A stretch of 64,000 nt of DNA from an uncultured Pseudomonadales bacterium (GCA_947259995.1 CAMYOK010000002.1:62001-126000); one strand, 5' to 3'. Positions 54,616-63,361 are shown, numbered from the stretch's first letter. Program-made: numbers and translations. The notes: generated by a model from the sequence alone, not told the origin.

Positions 54616-55105
54616 CGTGTTTCCTTCAGAGTTTTAGGGAAGCTTTAACTATTTTCTTATGGTCAAAGATGCCTGGGTAAGTTCGTCAATTATGAAACTG
54701 ACCGACTAGAACTAAATACAGACAGCGGTGTTTTCGACTGGGAAAAAGCAGGAAGCGTGCCACAATAGCCTCGACCCATAAGAGTGCAGTTGTAGAACCG
54801 GCCTCAAACACGGACGCACGAACAACAAGCAAACTTATAAATGTTCGCTGAAATTGGGTTTTTATACGGGGTTTATCGAACAAAACGAACGTTAGTTAGA
54901 TGAGCAAACGTTGGGATATGGAGCGGCAAAGATAAGCAATGTAACTTCTGAGTTATTTAACGTATTTTTTACGCACTAAAAAGTAGCAATTTTGCACCCA
55001 AAATTCAGCGGGTTTTTAGGACAGCGGCGCACCTAGAAAGTTCAATAAATTGCAAAATAATTACGATAGGCACTTAAATTGCGCATCGACTTAGCGCTAG
55101 AAGCA
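54616..55105. other. Upstream region of the large TBDR, 490 bp
   Basis: No gene is convincing here (a 65-codon frame at 54686-54883 minus lacks a ribosome site and overlaps the promoter). The region holds a sigma-54-like promoter at 54747-54762. Further upstream AATTTTG (54988-54994) and CAAAATT (54999-55005) form a perfect 7-bp dyad with a 4-base gap, possibly an operator or the tail of the MFS transcript. The rest is AT-rich without visible structure. Confidence 0.55.
54747..54762 (-). promoter_or_regulatory. Sigma-54-like promoter of the TBDR/sulfotransferase operon
   Basis: Minus-strand TGGCACGCTTCCTGCT: the -24 box TGGCACG is perfect, the -12 box reads CTGCT instead of TTGCT, and GG and GC are 10 bases apart. 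The start would fall near 54736, giving a leader of about 120 nt. It shares its class with the promoter of the adjacent amine dehydrogenase operon. Confidence 0.7.
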
Positions 55106-56494
55106 TTACTTAGGGCGTTGCAACAATTTGTTACTCGTAGCCAAATGAGTTCTCCCAAGCATGAGAATAGCCAAGCACAAAACAAGATAGTAAACAGGAA
55201 AAGCTTTGAGCGACTCCAAGAACACATACCGCTGCAGCTCATCGCCTGTTAGCACGCCATACTGACTGGAATTCATCACCCCGACCAGCACGGTATACAG
55301 CAAACTAGCCACGCCTAAACCTAAGTTCAAGGCCAATCCTTTGAAACTTAGCACCGTCGCCCTGAGCTTAGAGTCGACTTCCTTATTGATGTAATAACTT
55401 GCTTGAAACTGCACCATGCCCAAGGTTGCAAACGCTCCAATGGCAAACACAACCCCATAATAAGGGATGGCTAACATCAAGCCACATAAAGAGAGGACGA
55501 GCAGCAGGGATAAACTGGCAAAGTTTTGCAAGGGCGAAAAGCGACTGACCATGAAGCGGGCAAGCTTCGCATTCAAGATCCCCACTAGAGACATTCCCGC
55601 GCCTATAAACCCAAACCACGAGATGGATATATCAATATTGCGATAGTACTCACTGGCCAGCACGACAAACTGACGCGCGACACTGTCCAGTGCCAAGGCG
55701 GCAAGAATCACGAACAACACAAAGCGATGCGCAACAGTCCAACTCCCCGCTCTGAGTATTTGTGCAAACGATTCTCGGATAGCACTGACCTCGACAGCAG
55801 CCACTTGCGAAGTATCAGGCAGCTTCGCAGCGCCTGATTCATCAATATCATAAAAGCTGAGTGCGGTACTAAGAACGATCAATGAGCTTATCAGCGTGAG
55901 CACAATAGGCAGACGTATTATCGTTGTCTGGGCCAACTGCCAAGTATCATCCACCGCCCCTAAAACGCCATTTACTACAATGGCGTCATAAACAAAGGCC
56001 CCAGTAATCATTGCCACGAAGAATCCAATGGAGACTATTCGAGTGGTTTTCTCGAGTAATTGCGCCCACTCCCCCTCACGTCCTAGCGCTTTCAAAGAGT
56101 CATAAGCCAACGCTTCGTCGGCGCCACTGGCAGCAGCCTCTGAGAGGCCCGAACAGATTCGATTGGCAAGAAACACCGGCAATAGAATCGCCGAGCTGCC
56201 AATGGGGACGAATACTAATAGTGCCATCTCTATGCACATCAGCATTGCCGCAAAGACAATGAGACGCTTTCTCCCCATAATATCCGCTAATGCCCCGGAA
56301 GGGACTTCGGCTAAAACAATCGTTAATGCCCAGACCAAATTCAACAACCCGAACTGTTCGAGCGTTAAACCATAGTCTAGAAACAGAATGGTTAGAACGG
56401 GGTAATAGAACCTTGCGGAGTAACAAAGACGGAAAATCACAAAGCGTTGCAAATTGCGCTCTAACTGCCTTTTATTCAATTGGATGTTCGCCAT
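55106..56494 (-). CDS. Major facilitator superfamily transporter
   Basis: 462 residues with 12 probable membrane helices in two halves. The MFS loop 2-3 motif reads PSGALADIMGRKRLI (about 65-79), the usual G-x-L-a-D-x-x-G-R-k-x-x pattern. A cytoplasmic loop around 210-235 (DESGAAKLPDTSQVAAVE) separates the halves. Substrate unknown; the overall form suits drug or small-metabolite efflux. It stands upstream of the large TBDR on the same strand but is separated by 490 bp holding that gene's own promoter. Confidence 0.85.
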   Translation of the reverse strand: MANIQLNKRQLERNLQRFVIFRLCYSARFYYPVLTILFLDYGLTLEQFGLLNLVWALTIVLAEVPSGALADIMGRKRLIVFAAMLMCIEMALLVFVPIGSSAILLPVFLANRICSGLSEAAASGADEALAYDSLKALGREGEWAQLLEKTTRIVSIGFFVAMITGAFVYDAIVVNGVLGAVDDTWQLAQTTIIRLPIVLTLISSLIVLSTALSFYDIDESGAAKLPDTSQVAAVEVSAIRESFAQILRAGSWTVAHRFVLFVILAALALDSVARQFVVLASEYYRNIDISISWFGFIGAGMSLVGILNAKLARFMVSRFSPLQNFASLSLLLVLSLCGLMLAIPYYGVVFAIGAFATLGMVQFQASYYINKEVDSKLRATVLSFKGLALNLGLGVASLLYTVLVGVMNSSQYGVLTGDELQRYVFLESLKAFPVYYLVLCLAILMLGRTHLATSNKLLQRPK

Positions 56495-56685
56495 GAAGCT
56501 CCTGAAACCGGGAAATTTGCGATCTTTACTAGCGATTCATCTGTAAAAGCCCTAATCTACACGCAAATTCACGTCCAAATTCATGATATTTAATTAGAAA
56601 TTTGCAACACCCCCTTATTAGCGGGTGGCAACAATGCTCGATTGTAGGTAATATTGTGCGCAATTTCGCAGGTGGAGGTCCACGA

Positions 56686-56814
56686 ATGTCTAATAGTGAT
56701 CAAGATCAAAAACCCAAAAAGTTTTTTGGTTTAGAGGTTAGCGATACGGTGACATATATCGTCATTGCTATTTTGGCCATAATTTTTATTCGCCAGGTAT
56801 CAGTACTGTTCTAA
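56686..56814 (+). CDS. 42-residue single-span membrane protein
   Basis: The ATG at 56686 has GGTGGAGG 8 bases upstream. The protein has a hydrophilic, Lys/Asp-rich start (MSNSDQDQKPKKFFGLEVSD) and one C-terminal helix (TYIVIAILAIIFIRQVSVLF) that reaches the end, so it is likely tail-anchored with its N-terminus in the cytoplasm. No family recognised. A GC-rich hairpin follows directly, supporting a real transcription unit. Confidence 0.6.
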   Translation: MSNSDQDQKPKKFFGLEVSDTVTYIVIAILAIIFIRQVSVLF

Positions 56815-56821
56815 GTTTCTT

Positions 56822-56843
56822 GCGAGGCCAATCCGCGCCTCGC
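56822..56843 (+). terminator. Terminator after small membrane protein
   Basis: GCGAGGC (56822-56828) pairs with GCCTCGC (56837-56843) around CAATCCGC, followed by a pyrimidine-rich CTTGTCCCTCCTCCTTT tail. It begins 8 bases after the stop of the 42-residue protein gene. Confidence 0.6.
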
Positions 56844-56931
56844 CTTGTCCCTCCTCCTTTACACATGTTAAATTACTCCCCCATTTTTTGCTCGGCGCTG
56901 GCGTTGGGCCTTTTCAGTTTTTAGGAAACTC

Positions 56932-58044
56932 ATGAGCAAATACAAAATTGCATTACTCGATGGCGATGGCATTGGCCCAGAAATCATGGTTGAAGCCGTT
57001 AAAGTGCTTCGACTCGTAGAACAGCGCAACGACGTCGAATTCGACCTCATTCACACGCCATTCGGGGCAAGCGCCTACTTTGAGTGCGGCGATCCCTTCC
57101 CTGAGCAGACCAAAGCGGTTTGCGATGAAGCCGATGCAATTCTTAAAGGCCCCATTGGCCTCAACCACGAAGACTCCAAAAAGATTCCTGTCGACAAGCA
57201 GCCAGAGCGTGGCGCATTGTTACCATTGCGTCGTCGTTATAACACTTATGCAAATTTCCGCCCGGTGTTTCTTCCCCAAGGCCTAGCCCACTTCTCGCCG
57301 CTAAAGAAAGAGATTATTGGCGACGGCATCGACATCATGATTATTCGTGAGTTGGTTGGCGGGCTTTATTTTGGCGAGAAAGAAACTGGCGTGAACGCCG
57401 ATGGCCTGCGTTATGTAAAAGAAACACTAGAATATGATGAAGAGCAAATTCGCCGTATCGCGAAAGTGGCATTTGACACTTCGATGAAACGCAAGAAAGT
57501 GCTGCACAATATCCACAAGAGTAATGTATTGAAGTCCAGCGTTCTGTGGAACGAGATCATGGACGAAGTAGGCAAAGACTACCCTGAAGTCAAAGTCGTT
57601 AATATCTTAGTGGATGCCGCGGCGACTTACCTTTGCCTGAACCCAGGTCAGTTCGATGTCATGGTCATGGAAAATATGTTCGGGGATATACTCAGCGACC
57701 AAGGCGGTGGCATTCTCGGCTCGCTAGGCCTGATGCCTTCAGCCTGCCTAGGTGATGACAAAGCGTATTACGAACCCTCGCACGGTTCCGCACCAGATAT
57801 CGCCGGGAAAAACATCGCCAACCCATATTCCATGATCGGTTCTGTCGCCATGATGCTAGAGATGAGTTTCGGCATGGATCAGGAAGCTAAGAATGTTTGG
57901 CATGCAATGCAGAGTGTGTTTGCACAAGGCTTCTCTACACCCGATCTATCCAAGCCCGGCGCTGGAGTCAAAATGATTGATACTCAGTCTTTTGGCGACC
58001 TAGTTGTTGAAGAGCTTAAAAAACTGCCAGTGGTCACTAAGTAA
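56932..58044 (+). CDS. leuB: 3-isopropylmalate dehydrogenase-like beta-decarboxylating dehydrogenase
   Basis: 370 residues of the isocitrate/isopropylmalate dehydrogenase family: the start IALLDGDGIGPEIM, catalytic Tyr in ELVGGLYFGEKE, catalytic Lys in HNIHKSNVLKSS, metal Asp residues in ILVDAAAT and FGDILSDQGG, and the NAD loop HGSAPDIAGKNIANP. LeuB oxidises and decarboxylates 3-isopropylmalate; the same enzyme type handles 3-methylmalate in the citramalate route to isoleucine. The sequence differs from E. coli LeuB in several blocks. It faces a citramalate-synthase-like gene, so they may share the pathway. No leuCD is in the window. Confidence 0.85.
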   Translation: MSKYKIALLDGDGIGPEIMVEAVKVLRLVEQRNDVEFDLIHTPFGASAYFECGDPFPEQTKAVCDEADAILKGPIGLNHEDSKKIPVDKQPERGALLPLRRRYNTYANFRPVFLPQGLAHFSPLKKEIIGDGIDIMIIRELVGGLYFGEKETGVNADGLRYVKETLEYDEEQIRRIAKVAFDTSMKRKKVLHNIHKSNVLKSSVLWNEIMDEVGKDYPEVKVVNILVDAAATYLCLNPGQFDVMVMENMFGDILSDQGGGILGSLGLMPSACLGDDKAYYEPSHGSAPDIAGKNIANPYSMIGSVAMMLEMSFGMDQEAKNVWHAMQSVFAQGFSTPDLSKPGAGVKMIDTQSFGDLVVEELKKLPVVTK

Positions 58045-58059
58045 TTAGAATTGCAGCAC

Positions 58060-58096
58060 CCGTTGGCTTTTAGGCGCAAAGTCTAGCGGCCAACGG
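58060..58096. terminator. Hairpin between convergent leuB-like and cimA-like genes
   Basis: CCGTTGGC (58060-58067) pairs perfectly with GCCAACGG (58089-58096); the loop is 21 bases. It fills the 58-bp gap between the two convergent stops and may terminate both, with a short TTTG tail on the plus side. Confidence 0.45.
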
Positions 58097-58102
58097 TTTG
58101 CA

Positions 58103-59662
58103 TTAAGACCCTTTAATCTCGCTTTCTGTGCGCGCATGCATCTTAATATTGATCATACGCAAAGTCGCCTTCACCGCCGCCAATACCTGATTGGAATCGA
58201 CGCCACGAGTCTTCAAGTCCCGAAGCTCCCCACTCCAAGTAATGATACATTCCGTCAATGCACTCGTATTGCCACCACGAGGAATATGCACTTCATAATC
58301 GAGAAGTTCTGGCATCTTGAATTTTCTGGCCTTCAGAATACGACCGATAGCATCCATGAACGCCGCAAAGCCCCCATTCCCTGAGCCCGAGCCACTGTAC
58401 TCTTTCCCGTCGATTTTAACGCGGACACTCGCTGTACTATCGACGTCTAAGCCACTATTGATATAGCAGTTCATTAATTGGATGTAGTGGTATTCACGGC
58501 TCTCTAAAACATCCGCAATGATAAAGGGCAGGTCATCGACAGTGATAATTTCTTTCGAATCACCGAGGGACACAATGCGCTCCAGCACCTTGCGCTGGTC
58601 ATCCTTTGACAAGCTTAAACCCAGTTCTTCTAGGTTATTGGCCAACGAGGCTTTCCCACTCATCTTGCCCAAGGCATAGGTGCGTTTACGAGCAAAACGC
58701 TCTGGACGCAATGCCGTAATGTACAGGCCACCCTTTTGGTCTCCATCGGCATGTATACCCGCCGTCTGAGTGAACACATCCGCCCCAACAATCGGCGCAT
58801 TGGCAGAGACCCACTTGCCAGAAAAATTCTCTACCATACGGCTCAGTAGACCTATACGAGTCTCATCAATGGACAGTGTCACGCCCATTTTATCCTTCAA
58901 CACTACGGCCACTTCAGCCAATGAAGCATTGCCTGCACGTTCACCTAGGCAGTTAACAGTACAGTGAATCGTATTGATCCCAGCTTTCACCGCCGCCATC
59001 ACATTGGCAGTGGCAAGTCCATAATCATTGTGAGGGTGGAAATCGAACTCTAGGTTCGGGAAGCGCTGGGTCATATCGCCTAAAGCGCTCCCTACTTCAT
59101 CGGGAGTCATGACGCCAAGGGTGTCAGGAAGCATAAAATCGGCAATACCAAAATCTTTGCACGCCTCTAACATTGCATAGACATATTCAGGGCTGTCTTT
59201 ATAGCCGTTCGACCAGTCCTCTAAATACATATTGACGCGCAAGCCACAATCGTGGGCATATTGAACCGTGCGCTGAATATCTTCGACATGCTGCTCTAAA
59301 GTCTTTCCTAACTGCTCGCGACAGTGCTTTTCGCTGCCCTTTGCCAATAAGTTAATTACGCGTCCACCGGTTTGCACTACCCAGTCGACACTCATTCTGT
59401 GATCGACAAAGCCTAGGACCTCGACCTGGTCTAAATACCCTTCTTTCGCAGCCCAGGCGTTAATATCAATAACGGCCTGCTTCTCGCCATCAGAAACGCG
59501 GGCAGATGCCACCTCAATCCTGTCTACCTTTAAGGATTGTAATAGCGCACGCGCGATATTCAGCTTTTCTTTCCCCGCAAACGAGACCCCTTGGGTCTGC
59601 TCGCCATCACGCAAGGTGGTATCGAGAAGTTTGATATGCCTGACTGTATTGTTGCTACTCAT
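58103..59662 (-). CDS. cimA: Citramalate synthase (LeuA-superfamily, Leptospira CimA-like)
   Basis: 519 residues from the ATG at 59662; an ATG at 59686 and others upstream are open, none has a clear ribosome site. The DRE-TIM domain has DTTLRDGEQTQG (R18, D19), metal ligands in FHPHNDYGLA, and CTVNCLGERAGN; a LeuA-type regulatory domain ends it (SGSGNGGFAAFMDAI). As I recall, in Leptospira CimA pyruvate is held by Leu81, Leu104 and Tyr144; here L83, L106 and Y146 align. That favours citramalate synthesis from pyruvate and acetyl-CoA, the threonine-independent start of isoleucine, over 2-isopropylmalate. Most annotation would call it LeuA. Confidence 0.78.
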   Translation of the reverse strand: MSSNNTVRHIKLLDTTLRDGEQTQGVSFAGKEKLNIARALLQSLKVDRIEVASARVSDGEKQAVIDINAWAAKEGYLDQVEVLGFVDHRMSVDWVVQTGGRVINLLAKGSEKHCREQLGKTLEQHVEDIQRTVQYAHDCGLRVNMYLEDWSNGYKDSPEYVYAMLEACKDFGIADFMLPDTLGVMTPDEVGSALGDMTQRFPNLEFDFHPHNDYGLATANVMAAVKAGINTIHCTVNCLGERAGNASLAEVAVVLKDKMGVTLSIDETRIGLLSRMVENFSGKWVSANAPIVGADVFTQTAGIHADGDQKGGLYITALRPERFARKRTYALGKMSGKASLANNLEELGLSLSKDDQRKVLERIVSLGDSKEIITVDDLPFIIADVLESREYHYIQLMNCYINSGLDVDSTASVRVKIDGKEYSGSGSGNGGFAAFMDAIGRILKARKFKMPELLDYEVHIPRGGNTSALTECIITWSGELRDLKTRGVDSNQVLAAVKATLRMINIKMHARTESEIKGS

Positions 59663-59834
59663 ATGTCTGTCGTCATTATTTGCCATTAGGCTGAAGAGGG
59701 AGCCGATTCTAACAAATAAACCGTTCCGCCATAAGCCCGCACTACAAAGGCATTTCATCGAAGAACTCTTCACATTTGTGGGAACTAGGTGGACAATGAC
59801 TTAAGTCATTCCTCAACCAGCCGATAACTAGTCA

Positions 59835-60350
59835 ATGAACTCCATAAATCACATTTTTTTACCATCGATTGCCCTTCTACTTGTCATTGCCACTCTGACG
59901 AGTACTGCACAAGCGGCCAGCACTCGCTCTGAACGCCTCTGGCTTCCTGCAAGCGCTTCGCATCTGCGACCCTTCCTGCAAATGGCGGTGGAGCTCACGC
60001 TTGAGGACGAAACCTGTACCGAAGTACTTTATGCACGCCTCAACGAATACCGCACCATCTACGAAGAGCCGACCTTTACAATATTATGTAAACGCGATGC
60101 CAAGAGCACCTTTAACCGCGTGATAGCGATCACGGAAGTAGACCCAGAATATTTCGTCAAATTGGAAGCGAGCGAAGAGGCTTTGGATACATCGCGAAAC
60201 TTATCCTCAGAGATCGAAGCGATTCGTCAACAATTGTTAAGCCCGCAAGCAACCACTCCCTCCCCGGCTCCTGCCTCAGCACCACAAGTACAAGAAGACC
60301 CAAACGATATGAGTATCGATCTTGGAACCCCAACATCAATAGAGCAGTAA
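59835..60350 (+). CDS. Secreted protein of unknown function
   Basis: 171 residues with a Sec signal peptide (IALLLVIATLTSTAQAAS, cleavage near residue 28), two cysteines (near 63 and 84) that may pair, and a Pro/Ala-rich acidic tail (about 135-171). The core (FLQMAVELTLEDETCTEVLYARLNEY, FTILCKRDAKSTFN) is not a family I recognise. It lies alone, upstream of the pnt operon but separated from it by a promoter with an inverted repeat. Confidence 0.68.
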   Translation: MNSINHIFLPSIALLLVIATLTSTAQAASTRSERLWLPASASHLRPFLQMAVELTLEDETCTEVLYARLNEYRTIYEEPTFTILCKRDAKSTFNRVIAITEVDPEYFVKLEASEEALDTSRNLSSEIEAIRQQLLSPQATTPSPAPASAPQVQEDPNDMSIDLGTPTSIEQ

Positions 60351-60379
60351 GTCAGCAGTAATTCCTCACTAAGCACACA

Positions 60380-60408
60380 TTACACCCCTTTCTCGAAAGG
60401 GGTATACT
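60380..60408 (+). promoter_or_regulatory. Probable pnt promoter with palindromic operator
   Basis: A -35-like TTACAC (60380-60385) and a near-consensus -10 TATACT (60403-60408) are 17 bp apart. The spacer is filled by a perfect 8-bp inverted repeat, ACCCCTTT (60384-60391) and AAAGGGGT (60396-60403), around CTCG. A repressor bound here would block RNA polymerase. Without a T tail, a terminator for the upstream gene is less likely. Confidence 0.5.
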
Positions 60409-60447
60409 GCGTTCACTTTTGAGAAAGGCGATATAAAGGAAAATTTT

Positions 60448-61581
60448 ATGCCTATAAGAATATGTGTAGCAAAAGAGATAAGAGAAGGTGAGCAGAGGGT
60501 TGCCCTAGTTCCTGACGTTGTAAAACGCCTTTTGACTCTGGGCGTTAGTGTCAGCATCGAAAGTGGTGCAGGCGAGGCAGCCGGCCATGCTGACAGCGAC
60601 TTTATTGGGGCAGACATCGTCAGCAACACTGATGACCTCTACGCTAGCGCGGACATTCTCTTTACGGTCAACCCACCTACGCAGAGCCAAACGGCCAAAC
60701 TGAAACCCGGCAGTGTGCTCATTGGCTACCTTAACCCTTACTCAGATATTGAACGTTTCAAGGCCCTCCAAGACCAGAATATATCGGCCTTTTCGGTAGA
60801 GATGATCCCACGCATCTCCCGCGCGCAAGCAATGGATGCCTTGTCTTCACAAGCCTCTATCGCTGGTTATAAAGCAGTACTGATTGCGAGCACCCTTTTG
60901 GGCAAGTTCTTCCCCATGCTCACCACGGCTGCAGGCACAGTGCGCCCCTCGAAAGTCCTGATTATTGGCGCTGGTGTCGCGGGCCTGCAAGCCATTGCGA
61001 CCGCTCGCCGTCTCGGTGCCATCGTTGAAGGCTATGACGTTCGCGCAGCTGTTAAAGACCAAGTGGAATCCCTTGGTGCCAAGTTCGTCGACATTGACAT
61101 CAAGGCGGAAGGCACGGGCGGCTACGCTCGTGAACTCACCGATGACGAACGCGCACAACAACAAGCCATTCTGGCCAAACATGTCGCTGCCGCTGACGTT
61201 GTGATCACAACTGCAGCCATTCCCGGCCGCCCCTCTCCCAAAATCATCACGACAGAGATGGTTGAGGGGATGAAAGGTGGCTCGGTCATCGTCGATCTTG
61301 CTGCGGAAGGTGGCGGCAACTGCGCATTAACCAAAGCTGGAGAGACCGTGTTACATCAACGCGTGAAAATCTATGGCCCGTTAAACGTGCCTAGCACTGT
61401 TAGCGGCCACGCAAGCGAGCTGTATGCAAAGAATCTTCTCAATTTAGTGACGCTAATGATCAAAGAAGGCGCCCTTAACATTGATTTGGAAGACCAAATC
61501 TTAAAAGACAGCCTCATTACTCACCAAGGTGAGATCGTGAATGCACAAATAAAAGCAAAAATCGCAGGAGGTGCACAATGA
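60448..61581 (+). CDS. pntAA: NAD(P) transhydrogenase subunit alpha part 1 (PntAA)
   Basis: 377 residues, the soluble NAD(H)-binding domain I of proton-translocating transhydrogenase. It starts MPIRICVAKEIREGEQRVAL, close to alanine dehydrogenase, and has the Rossmann loop GAGVAGLQAIATARRLGA (about 172-189) and mobile-loop region. The complex moves hydride from NADH to NADP+ using the proton gradient. The alpha subunit is split in two genes, as in Rhodospirillum, rather than fused as in E. coli. Its stop overlaps the next start (ATGA). Confidence 0.94.
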   Translation: MPIRICVAKEIREGEQRVALVPDVVKRLLTLGVSVSIESGAGEAAGHADSDFIGADIVSNTDDLYASADILFTVNPPTQSQTAKLKPGSVLIGYLNPYSDIERFKALQDQNISAFSVEMIPRISRAQAMDALSSQASIAGYKAVLIASTLLGKFFPMLTTAAGTVRPSKVLIIGAGVAGLQAIATARRLGAIVEGYDVRAAVKDQVESLGAKFVDIDIKAEGTGGYARELTDDERAQQQAILAKHVAAADVVITTAAIPGRPSPKIITTEMVEGMKGGSVIVDLAAEGGGNCALTKAGETVLHQRVKIYGPLNVPSTVSGHASELYAKNLLNLVTLMIKEGALNIDLEDQILKDSLITHQGEIVNAQIKAKIAGGAQ

Positions 61582-61886
61582 TAGAAGGACTAGCAGCGCT
61601 CTATATTTTTATGCTGGCAGGTTTTACAGGGTACGAAATCATTAGCAAAGTGCCCGTCATTTTGCATACCCCGTTGATGTCAGGATCCAACTTCGTGCAT
61701 GGCATTGTATTGGTAGGTGCCATGATCGCCCTTGGCATTGCCGAGAACACGACTCAACAGGCCATCGGTTTCGTTGCAGTATTGCTGGCGGCTGGAAACG
61801 CCGTGGGTGGTTATGTGGTCACCGAGCGCATGTTGGAAATGTTCAAACCTAGTGATAAGAAGCCGGCGCAGCAGGAGAGTAAATAA
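61578..61886 (+). CDS. pntAB: NAD(P) transhydrogenase subunit alpha part 2 (PntAB)
   Basis: 102 residues with three to four membrane helices (GLAALYIFMLAGFTGYEI, FVHGIVLVGAMIALG and following), forming the alpha half of the proton channel. It overlaps pntAA by four bases and is directly followed by pntB. The VPVILHTPLMSGSNFVHGI segment is a family landmark. Confidence 0.93.
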   Translation: MIEGLAALYIFMLAGFTGYEIISKVPVILHTPLMSGSNFVHGIVLVGAMIALGIAENTTQQAIGFVAVLLAAGNAVGGYVVTERMLEMFKPSDKKPAQQESK

Positions 61887-63356
61887 ATGAACCTCCTAAT
61901 CCAAGCCAGTTATTTCCTAGCAGCCGTGTTGTTTATTTTGGGCCTCAAACAAATGAGCTCCCCTGTGACAGCAAGACGCGGCATTCAATGGGCCGGCGCC
62001 GGCATGGTGTTGGCCACTCTGGTGACGTTTATGTCCCATGAGCTCACCGACAACCCACAGGCTATGACCAACTATATTCTCATCATAGTCGCGATAGCGA
62101 TTGGTGGTGGCTACGCGTGGGTCTCAGGCAAAAAAGTGGCAATGACAGACATGCCACAGATGATCGCGATGTATAACGGCATGGGCGGCGGTGCCGCAGC
62201 CACGATCGCCGCTGTGGAATTGCTCAAGGCACAGGGCGAGGTCGCTGCTGGGCAGAACGCTAATGCCTTACTCGCCAATGTTGGCATTAGTGCTCACCCG
62301 GAAACCATTGCACAGGCCATGGGCATCGATATCACTATACTGGCAATACTCGGTGCCATCATCGGCACAATCGCGTTCAGTGGTTCCATCATTGCTTGGG
62401 CCAAACTCGATGGCAGGCTTAACACCAATAAACTCTTACCTCAGCAGCAACTCATTAACCTAGTCCTTGCAGCGGTGTTAATTGGTTTTGCCGTCACGGT
62501 GTACTTCACCAACGAGCTTATGCCAATCCTCGTGTTTTTCGCACTCGCCTTGGTGTTGGGGGTCTTCATTACCGTCCCCGTAGGCGGCGCAGACATGCCG
62601 GTGATTATCTCTCTATTCAACGCGCTAACCGGCTTAGCCGTAGGTTTCGAAGGCTATGTGCTTGGCAATGCGGCAATGATCATTGCCGGCACTGTAGTTG
62701 GTTCAGCAGGCAGCTTGCTTACCCACCTGATGGCGAAAGCGATGAATCGTTCCGTCAGCAACGTCTTCTTCAGCGGCTTTGGGACCAACACCGCCGCGGC
62801 AAGTGCAGGCGATGAGAGTGGCGGCTCGATGAAAGAAGTGCAAGCGCAAGACGTTGGCATCATGATGGCTTATGCGAGCCAAGTCGTCGTTATTCCAGGT
62901 TACGGCATGGCCGTTGCGCAAGCGCAGCATAAAGTGTGGGAGCTCACGCAGCTATTAACTGACAAGGGTGTGAAAGTGAAATTTGCGATTCACCCAGTCG
63001 CCGGGCGTATGCCTGGGCACATGAACGTGCTACTAGCCGAAGCTGGCGTCCCTTACGACCTTATCTACGACATGGAAGACATCAATTCTGATTTTGGTAA
63101 TACCACCGTGACGCTCGTTATCGGCGCCAACGATGTAGTTAACCCTGCCGCGAAGAAAGATCCAAGCAGCCCTCTATTTGGGATGCCTATTCTTAACGCG
63201 GAAGAGTCCGAAAACGTGATCGTTATTAAACGTGGTCGCGGCACAGGATTCTCTGGAGTCGAAAACCCCTTGTTCCTCCTCGACAACACTCGCATGTTGT
63301 TCGGTGACGGGCAAAAAGCCGTAAATGAACTGATCCAAGCAGTGAAGGAACTCTAA
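61887..63356 (+). CDS. pntB: NAD(P) transhydrogenase subunit beta (PntB)
   Basis: 489 residues: about nine membrane helices (1-270) forming the other part of the proton path, and a C-terminal NADP(H)-binding domain III (about 310-489) with VVVIPGYGMAVAQAQHKVWEL, the GYGMAVAQAQ loop, HPVAGRMPGHMNVLLAEAGV and VIGANDVVNPAA. Starts in the first codon after pntAB. The operon supplies NADPH for biosynthesis. Confidence 0.95.
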   Translation: MNLLIQASYFLAAVLFILGLKQMSSPVTARRGIQWAGAGMVLATLVTFMSHELTDNPQAMTNYILIIVAIAIGGGYAWVSGKKVAMTDMPQMIAMYNGMGGGAAATIAAVELLKAQGEVAAGQNANALLANVGISAHPETIAQAMGIDITILAILGAIIGTIAFSGSIIAWAKLDGRLNTNKLLPQQQLINLVLAAVLIGFAVTVYFTNELMPILVFFALALVLGVFITVPVGGADMPVIISLFNALTGLAVGFEGYVLGNAAMIIAGTVVGSAGSLLTHLMAKAMNRSVSNVFFSGFGTNTAAASAGDESGGSMKEVQAQDVGIMMAYASQVVVIPGYGMAVAQAQHKVWELTQLLTDKGVKVKFAIHPVAGRMPGHMNVLLAEAGVPYDLIYDMEDINSDFGNTTVTLVIGANDVVNPAAKKDPSSPLFGMPILNAEESENVIVIKRGRGTGFSGVENPLFLLDNTRMLFGDGQKAVNELIQAVKEL

Positions 63357-63361
63357 GATCT

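Noticed and set aside
54686..54883. 65-codon minus-strand frame upstream of the large TBDR
   Set aside because: No ribosome site, and it overlaps the sigma-54-like promoter region.
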